Position numbers and translations under genes: made by a program. Shown here piece by piece: positions 17,677 through 25,800 of a stretch of 64,000 nucleotides of DNA (within the stretch, counting starts at the first letter, position 1; each line of letters starts with the position of its first letter). The notes beneath the pieces are model-generated. The model ran no database searches, had not been told where the DNA came from, and saw only the letters and a list, made by a program, of their open reading frames with translations. The stretch comes from an uncultured Christensenellaceae bacterium. Its GTDB lineage: Bacteria > Bacillota > Clostridia > Christensenellales > UBA3700. The stretch covers positions 57,237 through 121,236 of the forward strand of contig CALWHE010000002.1 in the NCBI GenBank assembly GCA_944380295.1. Reading direction: 5' to 3'.

Positions 17677-18549
17677 TTATAGATATTTTTCGCAAAAGCC
17701 GCCCGGCTTTGCCTCGTAACCTTTGCGGAACGCCAGCGCCGACGCCGCAAAAAGCACTGCCTCACTTATTATCGCACCTGCGGCAACGTCTGTCAAGTAA
17801 TGCGCGCCGCTCATCATTCTGCCCAGCATGGTGCAGACGATAAAAAGCGCCGCCAGCACGGCAAACACCAGCCTGTAAACAGGCTCCGCGTTATTTATGC
17901 GCAGCAGCGGCACAAACATCAGCATGCCCATACAGCATGCCGCATGCCCGGAGAAAAAGGATTCTCCGCCCGCAGAAGAGAGCATATACCAGGGAGTGAA
18001 CGTGGCGCCTTCCGCCACCTCATAGGGGCGCGCCCTGCCCCACAGCAGTTTGACCGCTTCCGTCAGGCAGACGATGACGAGCGCGGCGAGAATGGTGACG
18101 AGCGCCCATTTTTTGAGCGCGCGCAGTTTTTCCGCACCCACGCGCGGCGTGACGATCGTCAAAAAGGTGAACAGCGCCACGCCCGCCATGCCGCACATGG
18201 CAAGCGACATCAGCGTGCTTTCCGTGAGCAGATCGAACAGATCTTTGAACATAAAAGAAGCGGAGAATATCCCGCCCGCGGCGTAAACCATCTTCAAAAA
18301 GACGTTCCACGCCTTGGGAGCGCGCAGCTTTTTGTTGTCCGCCGCCGTGAAAAACGCCACGCAGCAAGCCATGCTCACCGCCAAAAACAGCGGCATTTTG
18401 CCCAAGATCTCCGTGCAGACGGTGATAAATCCTTCGCCCGTGAAAAGTTTTTCCGCCGCCGCGGCGTCGTAAACGCTGCCCACGCCCAAAAGCGCGCCCA
18501 GCGCCGCCAGGATCGCCGCCTGAAATATCAAGTCGTATTTTTTACTCAT
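17677..18549 (-). CDS. PAP2-family membrane phosphatase (second of a tandem pair)
   Basis: 290-residue multi-span membrane protein. The three PAP2 motifs are visible: KLLWGRARP (K-x6-RP), SGHAACCMG (SGH) and GRMMSGAHYLTDV (Rx5-HxxxD), in which the usual SR is GR. Such enzymes dephosphorylate undecaprenyl pyrophosphate, phosphatidate or similar lipids outside the membrane. It overlaps the preceding PAP2 gene by 8 bp. The two copies are only moderately similar and this one lacks the acidic tail of its partner. Confidence 0.87.
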   Translation of the reverse strand: MSKKYDLIFQAAILAALGALLGVGSVYDAAAAEKLFTGEGFITVCTEILGKMPLFLAVSMACCVAFFTAADNKKLRAPKAWNVFLKMVYAAGGIFSASFMFKDLFDLLTESTLMSLAMCGMAGVALFTFLTIVTPRVGAEKLRALKKWALVTILAALVIVCLTEAVKLLWGRARPYEVAEGATFTPWYMLSSAGGESFFSGHAACCMGMLMFVPLLRINNAEPVYRLVFAVLAALFIVCTMLGRMMSGAHYLTDVAAGAIISEAVLFAASALAFRKGYEAKPGGFCEKYL

Positions 18550-19663
18550 CGCTCTCCGTCTGCGCCGCGGCTTTTTCTTCCGGCTCTATCTCCGTTGCCT
18601 GCTCTTGCGCCGCGGCATTCACGCCTTCGCCCGCATCCACGGTTCCCGCCGGCGCGTTTTCCCTTTCCGCGTCGCCGGCGCCTGCCTGCGCCTCTTCCGC
18701 CGCGCGCGGCTTTGCCTCGCTCCCCTGCTTAAAACGGCTCAGATCGTATTCGTATTTGCCTTTGCCGAAGAAGAGATACCGCACCAGCACAAAAATGAGA
18801 TAAGTGCCGTATCCGCCCACCAGCACGTCGGAGAGGAAGTGCGCGCAGTTGACGATGCGCGACACCGCCACCACCATCACGAAAACGGCGCAGAAGGAAT
18901 TTATTATCGCTCTCGCCTTAAAACTTCTCAACTTGGGGAAGACGTCGCACGCCGCCGCCAAGATAAAGATATTTGCCGCGGAAGAAGTGTGCCCGGAAGG
19001 GAAGGATTTGAACGTTTCTTCCGTGCCGCCCACGTTCACCACATACCACGGGGTAAAGCCCTCGTAAGACCCCGCCGCCAACATGTCGCGGAACCGCATG
19101 CGTCCCCACAACATTTTCAGCCCCTGCATGACAAGCAGCGCCGCCACCATGAACACCAGTGAAAAAACGGCGAATTTAAGCAGCCGTTCCATCACCTGCG
19201 GCTTGATGAGCGAGCCGACCCAAAGTCCGAGCGCTCCGCCCACAAAACCGCCGAATACGGCGAACATGGTAAGTCCGGGGATGCCGTATACCACGTCTAT
19301 CCTGCCCGGCTTGGTGCCGGCATATATCCACATAAAGTAACCCAGCCAACTCAAAACAAGTCCGAACACGCGCATGAAAATGCGGAACCTTTTGTCGGAA
19401 AAGTTTTTGGCGTTATAAAAGAATATCGGCGCGCAGAAGGGGAGCACCAGGTAAGAAGGCGCCTCTCCCACCACTTCGAAAAACGTGCCGAACAAATTGT
19501 TCATATCGCCGATCGCCTGACTTATCTGCAAGTCGTAAAAAGCCGCCACCGCCATCAGCCCGGCAAAGCCGAATAAAGAAGCGATGTTCAGACCTATGTA
19601 AAGTCTGCGCCTGAATTTAGCGTCATCCAGCCTGCTTTCAAGGGATACGTTTTCCATATTCAC
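18542..19663 (-). CDS. PAP2-family membrane phosphatase with acidic C-terminal tail
   Basis: 373 residues. About six membrane spans precede the catalytic motifs KMLWGRMRFRD, FPSGHTSSA and SRIVNCAHFLSDV, a good match to PAP2 except that the first motif lacks the RP proline. After the last span a roughly 70-residue Glu/Ala-rich cytoplasmic tail (GSEAKPRAAEEAQAGAGD onward) is low complexity. The start overlaps the stop of the upstream lipoprotein gene by 4 bp, indicating coupling. Likely lipid-phosphate or undecaprenyl-pyrophosphate phosphatase; substrate unproven. Confidence 0.87.
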   Translation of the reverse strand: MNMENVSLESRLDDAKFRRRLYIGLNIASLFGFAGLMAVAAFYDLQISQAIGDMNNLFGTFFEVVGEAPSYLVLPFCAPIFFYNAKNFSDKRFRIFMRVFGLVLSWLGYFMWIYAGTKPGRIDVVYGIPGLTMFAVFGGFVGGALGLWVGSLIKPQVMERLLKFAVFSLVFMVAALLVMQGLKMLWGRMRFRDMLAAGSYEGFTPWYVVNVGGTEETFKSFPSGHTSSAANIFILAAACDVFPKLRSFKARAIINSFCAVFVMVVAVSRIVNCAHFLSDVLVGGYGTYLIFVLVRYLFFGKGKYEYDLSRFKQGSEAKPRAAEEAQAGAGDAERENAPAGTVDAGEGVNAAAQEQATEIEPEEKAAAQTESDE

Positions 19664-20943
19664 TCCTTTGCGGCGCCGCCGCTCCCGTTTTCTTCCGCGC
19701 TTTCTTCTTTGCCGAAAAGCTCCTCTTCGTCTTCACGCGCTTGCTTGGCTTCGTCCGCCGCGCGCTTTTTCTTTTTTGCCGCCTTAGCCGCCGCCACGCT
19801 CACCACCACGATGATGACAATGAGGGCGATAACGCCCGCGGCGATGCCCGCGCCCTCGCCTATGCTGATCACTATGCCTCCTATCTCTTCTTTGACGCCC
19901 AGCTCGTAAAGCTCGTTGGTGCGTTCGATTCCGATATTGTTCTCAAAGGCGTTGAGATAGTCCGCCATCACATATCCGCATTCCTGCTCGTCATAGGCAA
20001 AATAGACGTTGGCGATATAAAAATTGTCCAAGGACAAAAATCCGCTCATGGTAAACCTGTAATTCTCCTCAATGTGGATGCTTTTGATGTGTCCGTCTTC
20101 CCACATCACGAAATCCATATCCAAGGAGCGGTATTCCACGTTGCCGCCGTTCTGCTTTGCCAGATTGCGCTCCAACACCTGGATATAATTTTTTGTCACC
20201 ACATCTTTGTTAAAAGAAGCGGAGAAAGAATATGTGCCCTCGCGCGCGTTGTAAACGGGCTCGGTGGCGGAGCTGACCGTCCCGGGCACGAGCGCCCGTG
20301 TCACGGTATCGAAAATGTCGTAAGTAAAGACCTTGGTGGGATCGTTGCACACGTCAATGTTGTATTGTTCGAGAGCTTCCTTTCCCGTTCCGTATTCCAC
20401 CGTCTGCGCCGCGGCGCCTTCCTTCACGCGCATCATGCCGATGTCGTCGTTAAACTCAAAGGGAGAACCGCTCCCTCCGTCTATATATCTGTATGTGAGT
20501 TTATCGTCCGCCACCAAGGCTTCTTCTATGCGCTGGCTGCCGGAAGTCCAACCGGCGGAGATGACCAGATGATATGTCTGGCTTGCCAGCGGATCTTCTT
20601 CATCGTAAACGCCCTTGCGTATCTTATAACCGTCAATATATTGCGTGTTGAAGGAAATATCCGTGTCCGGCATATAAGAATCGTTGGTGCTGAAATTTTC
20701 CGAAACCACGTATTCGGCGGCATAATAATTGTAAAAACCCGCTTCCATCATCTGCTGTGCGCTCATGTCCGCGTTGATGGAGCGCGCCGCTGCGGCTTTT
20801 GGAGCGCCCAGCGGCAGAACGGAAGAGAGCGCGTCTTTTTCTTCCAGCAGATCCAAAGGCGCGCAAGCGCCGAATACAAGCGTGCCCGCCACGGCGACGA
20901 GCAGCGCCGCGATCGACAATTTGACTTTCAGACTTTTTTTCAT
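19660..20943 (-). CDS. Lipoprotein with C-terminal transmembrane anchor, function unknown
   Basis: 427 residues from the ATG at 20943. The N-terminus MKKSLKVKLSIAALLVAVAG leads to lipobox VFGAC. The extracytoplasmic region has no domain I recognise. Near the C-terminus GIAAGVIALIVIIVVVSVAA is a membrane span followed by a Lys-rich then Glu-rich tail. AAAGGGG precedes this ATG. A second in-frame ATG at 21075, also with AGAGG, would add 44 basic residues ahead of the signal peptide. First gene of the operon with the two PAP2 phosphatases and the FGGY kinase; the shared membrane location suggests a joint envelope role, which is inference. Confidence 0.8.
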   Translation of the reverse strand: MKKSLKVKLSIAALLVAVAGTLVFGACAPLDLLEEKDALSSVLPLGAPKAAAARSINADMSAQQMMEAGFYNYYAAEYVVSENFSTNDSYMPDTDISFNTQYIDGYKIRKGVYDEEDPLASQTYHLVISAGWTSGSQRIEEALVADDKLTYRYIDGGSGSPFEFNDDIGMMRVKEGAAAQTVEYGTGKEALEQYNIDVCNDPTKVFTYDIFDTVTRALVPGTVSSATEPVYNAREGTYSFSASFNKDVVTKNYIQVLERNLAKQNGGNVEYRSLDMDFVMWEDGHIKSIHIEENYRFTMSGFLSLDNFYIANVYFAYDEQECGYVMADYLNAFENNIGIERTNELYELGVKEEIGGIVISIGEGAGIAAGVIALIVIIVVVSVAAAKAAKKKKRAADEAKQAREDEEELFGKEESAEENGSGGAAKE

Positions 20944-21321
20944 ATGTTCCCCTTTACTGCCGCCGTTTGAGGCGCGGCGCCGTTCCCCGCCCTTTTCCGC
21001 ATAAAAGCGCGCCGGATCTCCTCTGCCCTGTGCGCGCCGATGCAAAGATGAAACAAGATCGGGCTTTGAACTCATAATATCCTCTTAACTAATATAATGA
21101 ACGAAAAAAGCCTTTTTGTCAATACACGTCAATAAAAAATATTAAAAAGCGCGCGTAAGCGAATGGAATGCCGCTTGGTCGGCGCGGCGGATATTGCGTT
21201 TTTATATGTATGTTATCTGCACTTTTTGCTTATAAAAAGACAAAAAATCGCTTTTATATATCAAACGTGCAAAAAATAAACATATTCGGCGCGCTTTTTA
21301 CCGCCGTTTCGCGCACAGCTC
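20944..21321. other. Intergenic region upstream of the lipoprotein operon
   Basis: 378 bp without a convincing separate gene. The part nearest the lipoprotein is an in-frame upstream extension (from ATG 21075). A candidate promoter lies at 21094-21122 on the minus strand: TTGACA, 17 bp, CATTAT. The remainder up to the spoIIID stop is AT-rich with short A/T runs and no clear terminator. Confidence 0.5.
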
Positions 21322-21561
21322 TCATTCGCGCCGCGCATATTTCAATTTGGTAGCCAAGCCTCCGCGCAGATGTCTGACGCTCAGATTGTGTTCAAGCACT
21401 CTGCGCACGCTTTGAAAAAGTTCTTTGTCTATTTTGCGCAGCTTTTCCGTCATGTCGCCGTGGACGGTGCTCTTGCTCACGCCCGTTGCCGCGGCGGTCT
21501 GCCTGATGGTGGCGTTGTGTCTGATGATGTATTCCGCCTCCGCCAAAACTCTCTCTTTCAT
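21322..21561 (-). CDS. spoIIID: Sporulation transcription regulator SpoIIID
   Basis: 79-residue DNA-binding protein that in spore formers tunes sigma-E-dependent and sigma-K gene expression in the mother cell. The central helix-turn-helix IRQTAAATGVSKSTVHGDM and the C-terminal SVRHLRGGLATKLKY are close to the family signature. The start is set at 21561 because GGGGGAG is 5 nt before that ATG; an upstream in-frame start would add five residues and disrupt the ribosome-binding site. It is monocistronic. Its presence argues that the organism can, or recently could, sporulate. Confidence 0.92.
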   Translation of the reverse strand: MKERVLAEAEYIIRHNATIRQTAAATGVSKSTVHGDMTEKLRKIDKELFQSVRRVLEHNLSVRHLRGGLATKLKYARRE

Positions 21562-21875
21562 ATCGCTCCCCCGCACATGTAGTCACAGAGATATCTTATT
21601 TGGCTCTTGCACGGATAATGACGATTTTTGTTGTTTTATCGCGGACAGACTTTAAGGGTTCGGGAGCGAGCGCAAAAAAAACGCCGGTTTTACCTGCGTT
21701 GTTTTATCTGCATATTATATACGTTGCGCGCGAAAAATCATGCGGCGTTTGTCTTGCGCATCGCTCATACCTTTTTTATGCGCGCCGCCATGATATGACG
21801 GACATATTTGCATATGTTCAAATGCCTTTGCGTTCATTTATTATTGCGCAGATGAGCATATGCGCGAAGTCGCAC
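21562..21875. other. Intergenic region between spoIIID and tauE
   Basis: 314 bp with no supported gene. It should hold the spoIIID promoter, but I cannot identify a confident sigma-A or sigma-E match. Several imperfect palindromes occur near 21800-21830 (CATATTTGCATATG). Confidence 0.4.
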
Positions 21876-22352
21876 TTAACGCGGCTTGCCGCCTTCGTCG
21901 TAATAGGCGCCGCCGCTTTCACACAAGACAAGGCAGTTGAACCGGATAGGCGGACGATGGCGCGGAACAAAGCCTTTTTTGTCCGACGCTTTGTTTTTTA
22001 TCGCCGCCGCGCCCTGCCAAACGCCCAGGGCGATGAGAAAACCGCCGAAACATTTTGAGAGTATTTGCGCGGGCACGTCGGCGGCAAACCAGGCGCAGAC
22101 GGCGCAGCCGATGAGAGCGGCGGAAGACGCCTTGAAAAACGCCGGAAAATCGACCAATTTGTTTTTTATGTGTATGGCGAGCACGGGCAAAGACATGACC
22201 ACGAACGCCGCGAGGTTTACCGCCTGCGCCGCCTTTTGCTCCACGTCCAAAGCCAGCGTGAGCAGCGGAATGGTGAGCGTGCCGCCGCCCATGCCCATAC
22301 CCGCTATCACTCCGCCCGCCGCGCCGGCAAGGATCAGCCACAGTGCGTTCAT
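21876..22352 (-). CDS. TauE/SafE-family transporter, second half protein
   Basis: 158 residues from ATG 22352. Four hydrophobic spans begin with a glycine-rich AGGVIAGMGMGGGTLTIPLL, the repeat motif of TauE/SafE anion exporters (sulfite, sulfoacetate and similar). A usual family member has about 250 residues with two such halves; here each half is a separate gene and the starts overlap in ATGA. The last 30 residues (after KNKASDKKG) are polar and unlike the family, suggesting a late frameshift or lost stop. It probably pairs with the product of 22349-22735. Confidence 0.75.
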   Translation of the reverse strand: MNALWLILAGAAGGVIAGMGMGGGTLTIPLLTLALDVEQKAAQAVNLAAFVVMSLPVLAIHIKNKLVDFPAFFKASSAALIGCAVCAWFAADVPAQILSKCFGGFLIALGVWQGAAAIKNKASDKKGFVPRHRPPIRFNCLVLCESGGAYYDEGGKPR

Positions 22353-22735
22353 GCCGCCACCATCTTGGCGCCGGCGGCGATCATCACGGCGTAAAAGAAG
22401 AGCGAAAGCCAAAATCCGCCCGCCTTTTTGAGCAGCAGCGCGCCCAGTATCCCGCCCGCCACCACTCCGCCGCCCACGCATAACGTCAGATGCAGATCGA
22501 ATATGCCTTTAACAATATAGATGACTGCCGATACCAAGCAAAGCGGCAGTATCACCGCCACGGCGGTGGCATGAGCCTTTTTCACTTCCAGTCCCGCTCC
22601 CGAAAGCAGCGGCACGATCAGCATGCCGCCGCCTCCGCCGAACAGACCGTTTACGCAGCCTGCCGCCGCCGCGGCAACCCAGTATAGAGGTTTGAAGCCT
22701 TTTTTGCCTCGATTTTTTTCGTTTTGCGCGCCCAT
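22349..22735 (-). CDS. TauE/SafE-family transporter, first half protein
   Basis: 128 residues with about four membrane spans. The N-terminal half contains AAGCVNGLFGGGGGMLIVPLL, the glycine-rich family motif. It overlaps the next gene by 4 bp, so the two half-size proteins are expected in equal amounts and probably assemble into one exporter. A CATAAT box ends 6 nt before the ATG and no Shine-Dalgarno is present, so a leaderless message is possible although no -35 is seen. The substrate is unknown. Confidence 0.82.
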   Translation of the reverse strand: MGAQNEKNRGKKGFKPLYWVAAAAAGCVNGLFGGGGGMLIVPLLSGAGLEVKKAHATAVAVILPLCLVSAVIYIVKGIFDLHLTLCVGGGVVAGGILGALLLKKAGGFWLSLFFYAVMIAAGAKMVAA

Positions 22736-22790
22736 ATGAAAATTATGTGCAAGATTTTCATAAAATTTTAATCAATGCGCGGTCATTTGT

Positions 22791-22819
22791 TTGACCGTCC
22801 GCCTTTTATTTTATATAAT
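22791..22819 (+). promoter_or_regulatory. Promoter of the CBM-like surface protein gene
   Basis: TTGACC (22791-22796), 17 bp, TATAAT (22814-22819). Predicted +1 near 22826; AAAGGTGG precedes the ATG at 22860. Confidence 0.85.
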
Positions 22820-22859
22820 TAGGAAGACTTATATTATAAGACTAAAAAAAGGTGGTCAA

Positions 22860-25800
22860 ATGAGAAAGAGAAAGTTAACGTTTCTTATCCTGGTCGCAGT
22901 GATGATAGTCGCGCTGATAGCGTCTGTCGCCGCCTGCGATCCCGACGATCCCGAAGAGGAAAAGCCCAGCTATTCCACAACGCTCGTCACCAACGGCAAC
23001 TTTGACGACGCTTCCGGTGAAGAACAGCCCATGTCCCCTTCCGGCTGGACGGGCGAAGCCGGTTCCACGTCTTCTTCCGCGCAATACAAAACGCCCACGG
23101 ACAATGTCCACTCCGGCGTGATCGACGTGAGCGACGAGCGCGGTTACCGCAGCGAATTCGGCTCCGTCACCCCGGGCAAGGTGGGCGAGGACAACAATAT
23201 CCTTGCCATCTACAACGGCGTGGAAGCCTCCTCTTACAAGTATACGTCTTCAAGCATTACCTTGTCGGCAGACCGCGTTTACAGGCTGAGCGTGTGGGTG
23301 AAAACGGATATTTTCACGGACGCGAGCTATTACGGCACCTGGCTCAACAGGAATGACGAAACGCAGGCTCTCAACGACGCGACCACGGGCGCTTACGTCA
23401 GCGTGAGCGGCGTGGCATACGCCGCCTTCGATGCCATCAACACAAACGGCGAATGGCAGGAGCTGGTGACCTATATCGATACGCACGGCACCACGGGCGG
23501 CAGCGTCACCATTACGCTTTCCTTGGGCACGGGCAACTGGTCCACCGGTCACATGGCGGCGGGCTATGCGTTCTTCGACAATATCACCATGGTGGATCTG
23601 AACGACGAATATCAGGATCCCGACAGCACCTTTGTCAAGGGCGACGGCTCTTTGAGCGACGAACAGGCGGACGCCAAAGCCTCCGCGGAATTCGCCGCGG
23701 CAACGCAGGGCACCTCTTCTTCCAAGATGGTGAACGGCAAGGAACAGGAGAGCGCGCACGCCGTGCACACTTTCAAATACGATATGAGCGTGGGCGATAC
23801 GGCTTTTGATTACGCCACCAAAACTTCCACGCCTTATTCCCCTTCCCGTTGGACGGGTTCTTCCGGCAAGAAGACGGACGGCACCTCTTTCAGCACCTCT
23901 TCTTCCAATCTGCAAAAGGGGATCCTCGACGCCGCGGGCGGCAGCGTTTCCCTGATAGACAACAACTCCTCTTACGAGGGGCTCACCTTGGACGCGCACG
24001 ACAGTCTGTCTTATACTTACAGTGAAGGTCACGCGCGCACGATAGGCAATGTGCTGTTTATCAACGCCAAAAACGCCAACGTTTACGGCTACTCCTCCAA
24101 CACCACCTATACCATAGAGGCAAACAATTATTACAAGATATCCGTGTGGGTAAAGACGTATATCAACAGCGGCAACGGCGCGGCGGTGCGTCTGACTTCC
24201 GGTGACGACGACGAAAACATCGTCAGCCAGAGCAATATCTCCACAAACGGAGAATGGCAGGAAGTGTCCCTTTACCTGCGCGGCAACCAATACCGCGAAA
24301 ACACGGTCACCCTGGAGCTGTGGCTGGGCGACAATAACACCGCCGGCACGGTGGGCATGGCGTTTTTCGACAGCGTTTCCGTCAGCAAGATAAGCGAGGA
24401 AGAATATAACGCCGCTCCCGAAGGCGCGGGCAAAAAAGACATGCTCACGCCCGACGCCGACTTCAAATATTACGGCATGGACGGCAGCCAAAACGTGCTC
24501 TCTTATCAAGCCAAAGCCGCGTCCGATTCCCGCACCGCGCTGGTGCAGAGCGGCACGCAGCAAGACGGTTTGACCGTGAACAAGGCGCTTGAAAGGGGCG
24601 GAAACGGCGTGTGGCTGATCAACAACCCCACTCCCGCATATTCCGCGATCACGCCCGTCATCGCCGTGGACACAAACGGCAAAACGGTGAACACGGACAA
24701 CCTCATCCCGCTCTACCCCAACGAGTATCTCTCCCTTTCCGTGTGGGTGAAGACTTCCGAGATCACTTCCGGGGGTCTGACGGTGAGCGTTTACAATTAT
24801 GATATAGAAGGGATAAAAGAGGACTTGGAAGACGCGCCCGGCAAAACGGATTATGCCGATCTGTCCGATTACAGGACTTCCGTGGCGTCCCTCTCCTCAC
24901 TCACTTCCGAAGGACTCGAAGACTTCAAGATAGACGGCGTGAACGATTATGTCATGCTCACCTTTATGATACAGGGCGGCAAGACCACGGCGCACCTGGG
25001 CTTTGAGTTCACGCTGGGCAGCGGCACGGAATCCAACAGCTCTTCTTACGTCAAGGGCTGGGCGATGATCTCCAACATCATGACCGAAAAGATAACCGCC
25101 GCCGATTATTCCGCCGCCTCCACGGCGAGCAACGTTGCCAAGGGCAGCATTTCTTCCTCCGCCGCAAGCGTGGAAGTGGCTTCCAACGGCTATTTCAACG
25201 TTTCGGACATCTCCGGCACCAACAGCCTTTATGCCGACGACGAGAACGAGTTCGACTTTAACACCTATAACACCGCGGGGGTGCTCGCTCTGCCCGACGG
25301 CTGGACGGCAACTGACAGCTCCCTGCTCAAAGCGTATCTGAACAAAAACGGCGACGAACCTGCCACCAATTATGCCTTTGGCGGCGTGGTCGATCCCGAC
25401 AATGACACAAGCAAAAAAATGCTCACCGCCCTGCTGAAAAGCGGCGATATTCACACCTTGCTAAGCGGCAGCGCCGCGGACATCTTTGCCTCTGCGGGCA
25501 AGTATTCCGGTCTGAGCGAAAAGAACAATCTCCTCGCCGTTTACTCACACAATCTGCTGGCGTTCGGATTCAGCTCGGAAGAAATGTCCCTCTCCGCCAA
25601 CTCTTATTACAGGGTGAGCGTGTGGGCTTATGCCGAGAGCGGCTCGCAGATAACCGTGGTCATCTCCACCGGCAGCGACGACACGGAATATTACTTCTTT
25701 GAAAACGGCGCGGAGAGCGGCTGGAAGGAATATGTGTTCTATATCCAGACGGGCGTGAGCAGCATCAGCGCTTCCCTCTCCCTCTATGTGGGTAACGCCA

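Noticed and set aside
22791..22859. TTG start at 22791 for the CBM-like protein
   Set aside because: The TTG is the first part of the -35 box; ATG 22860 has AAAGGTGG and begins the signal peptide.
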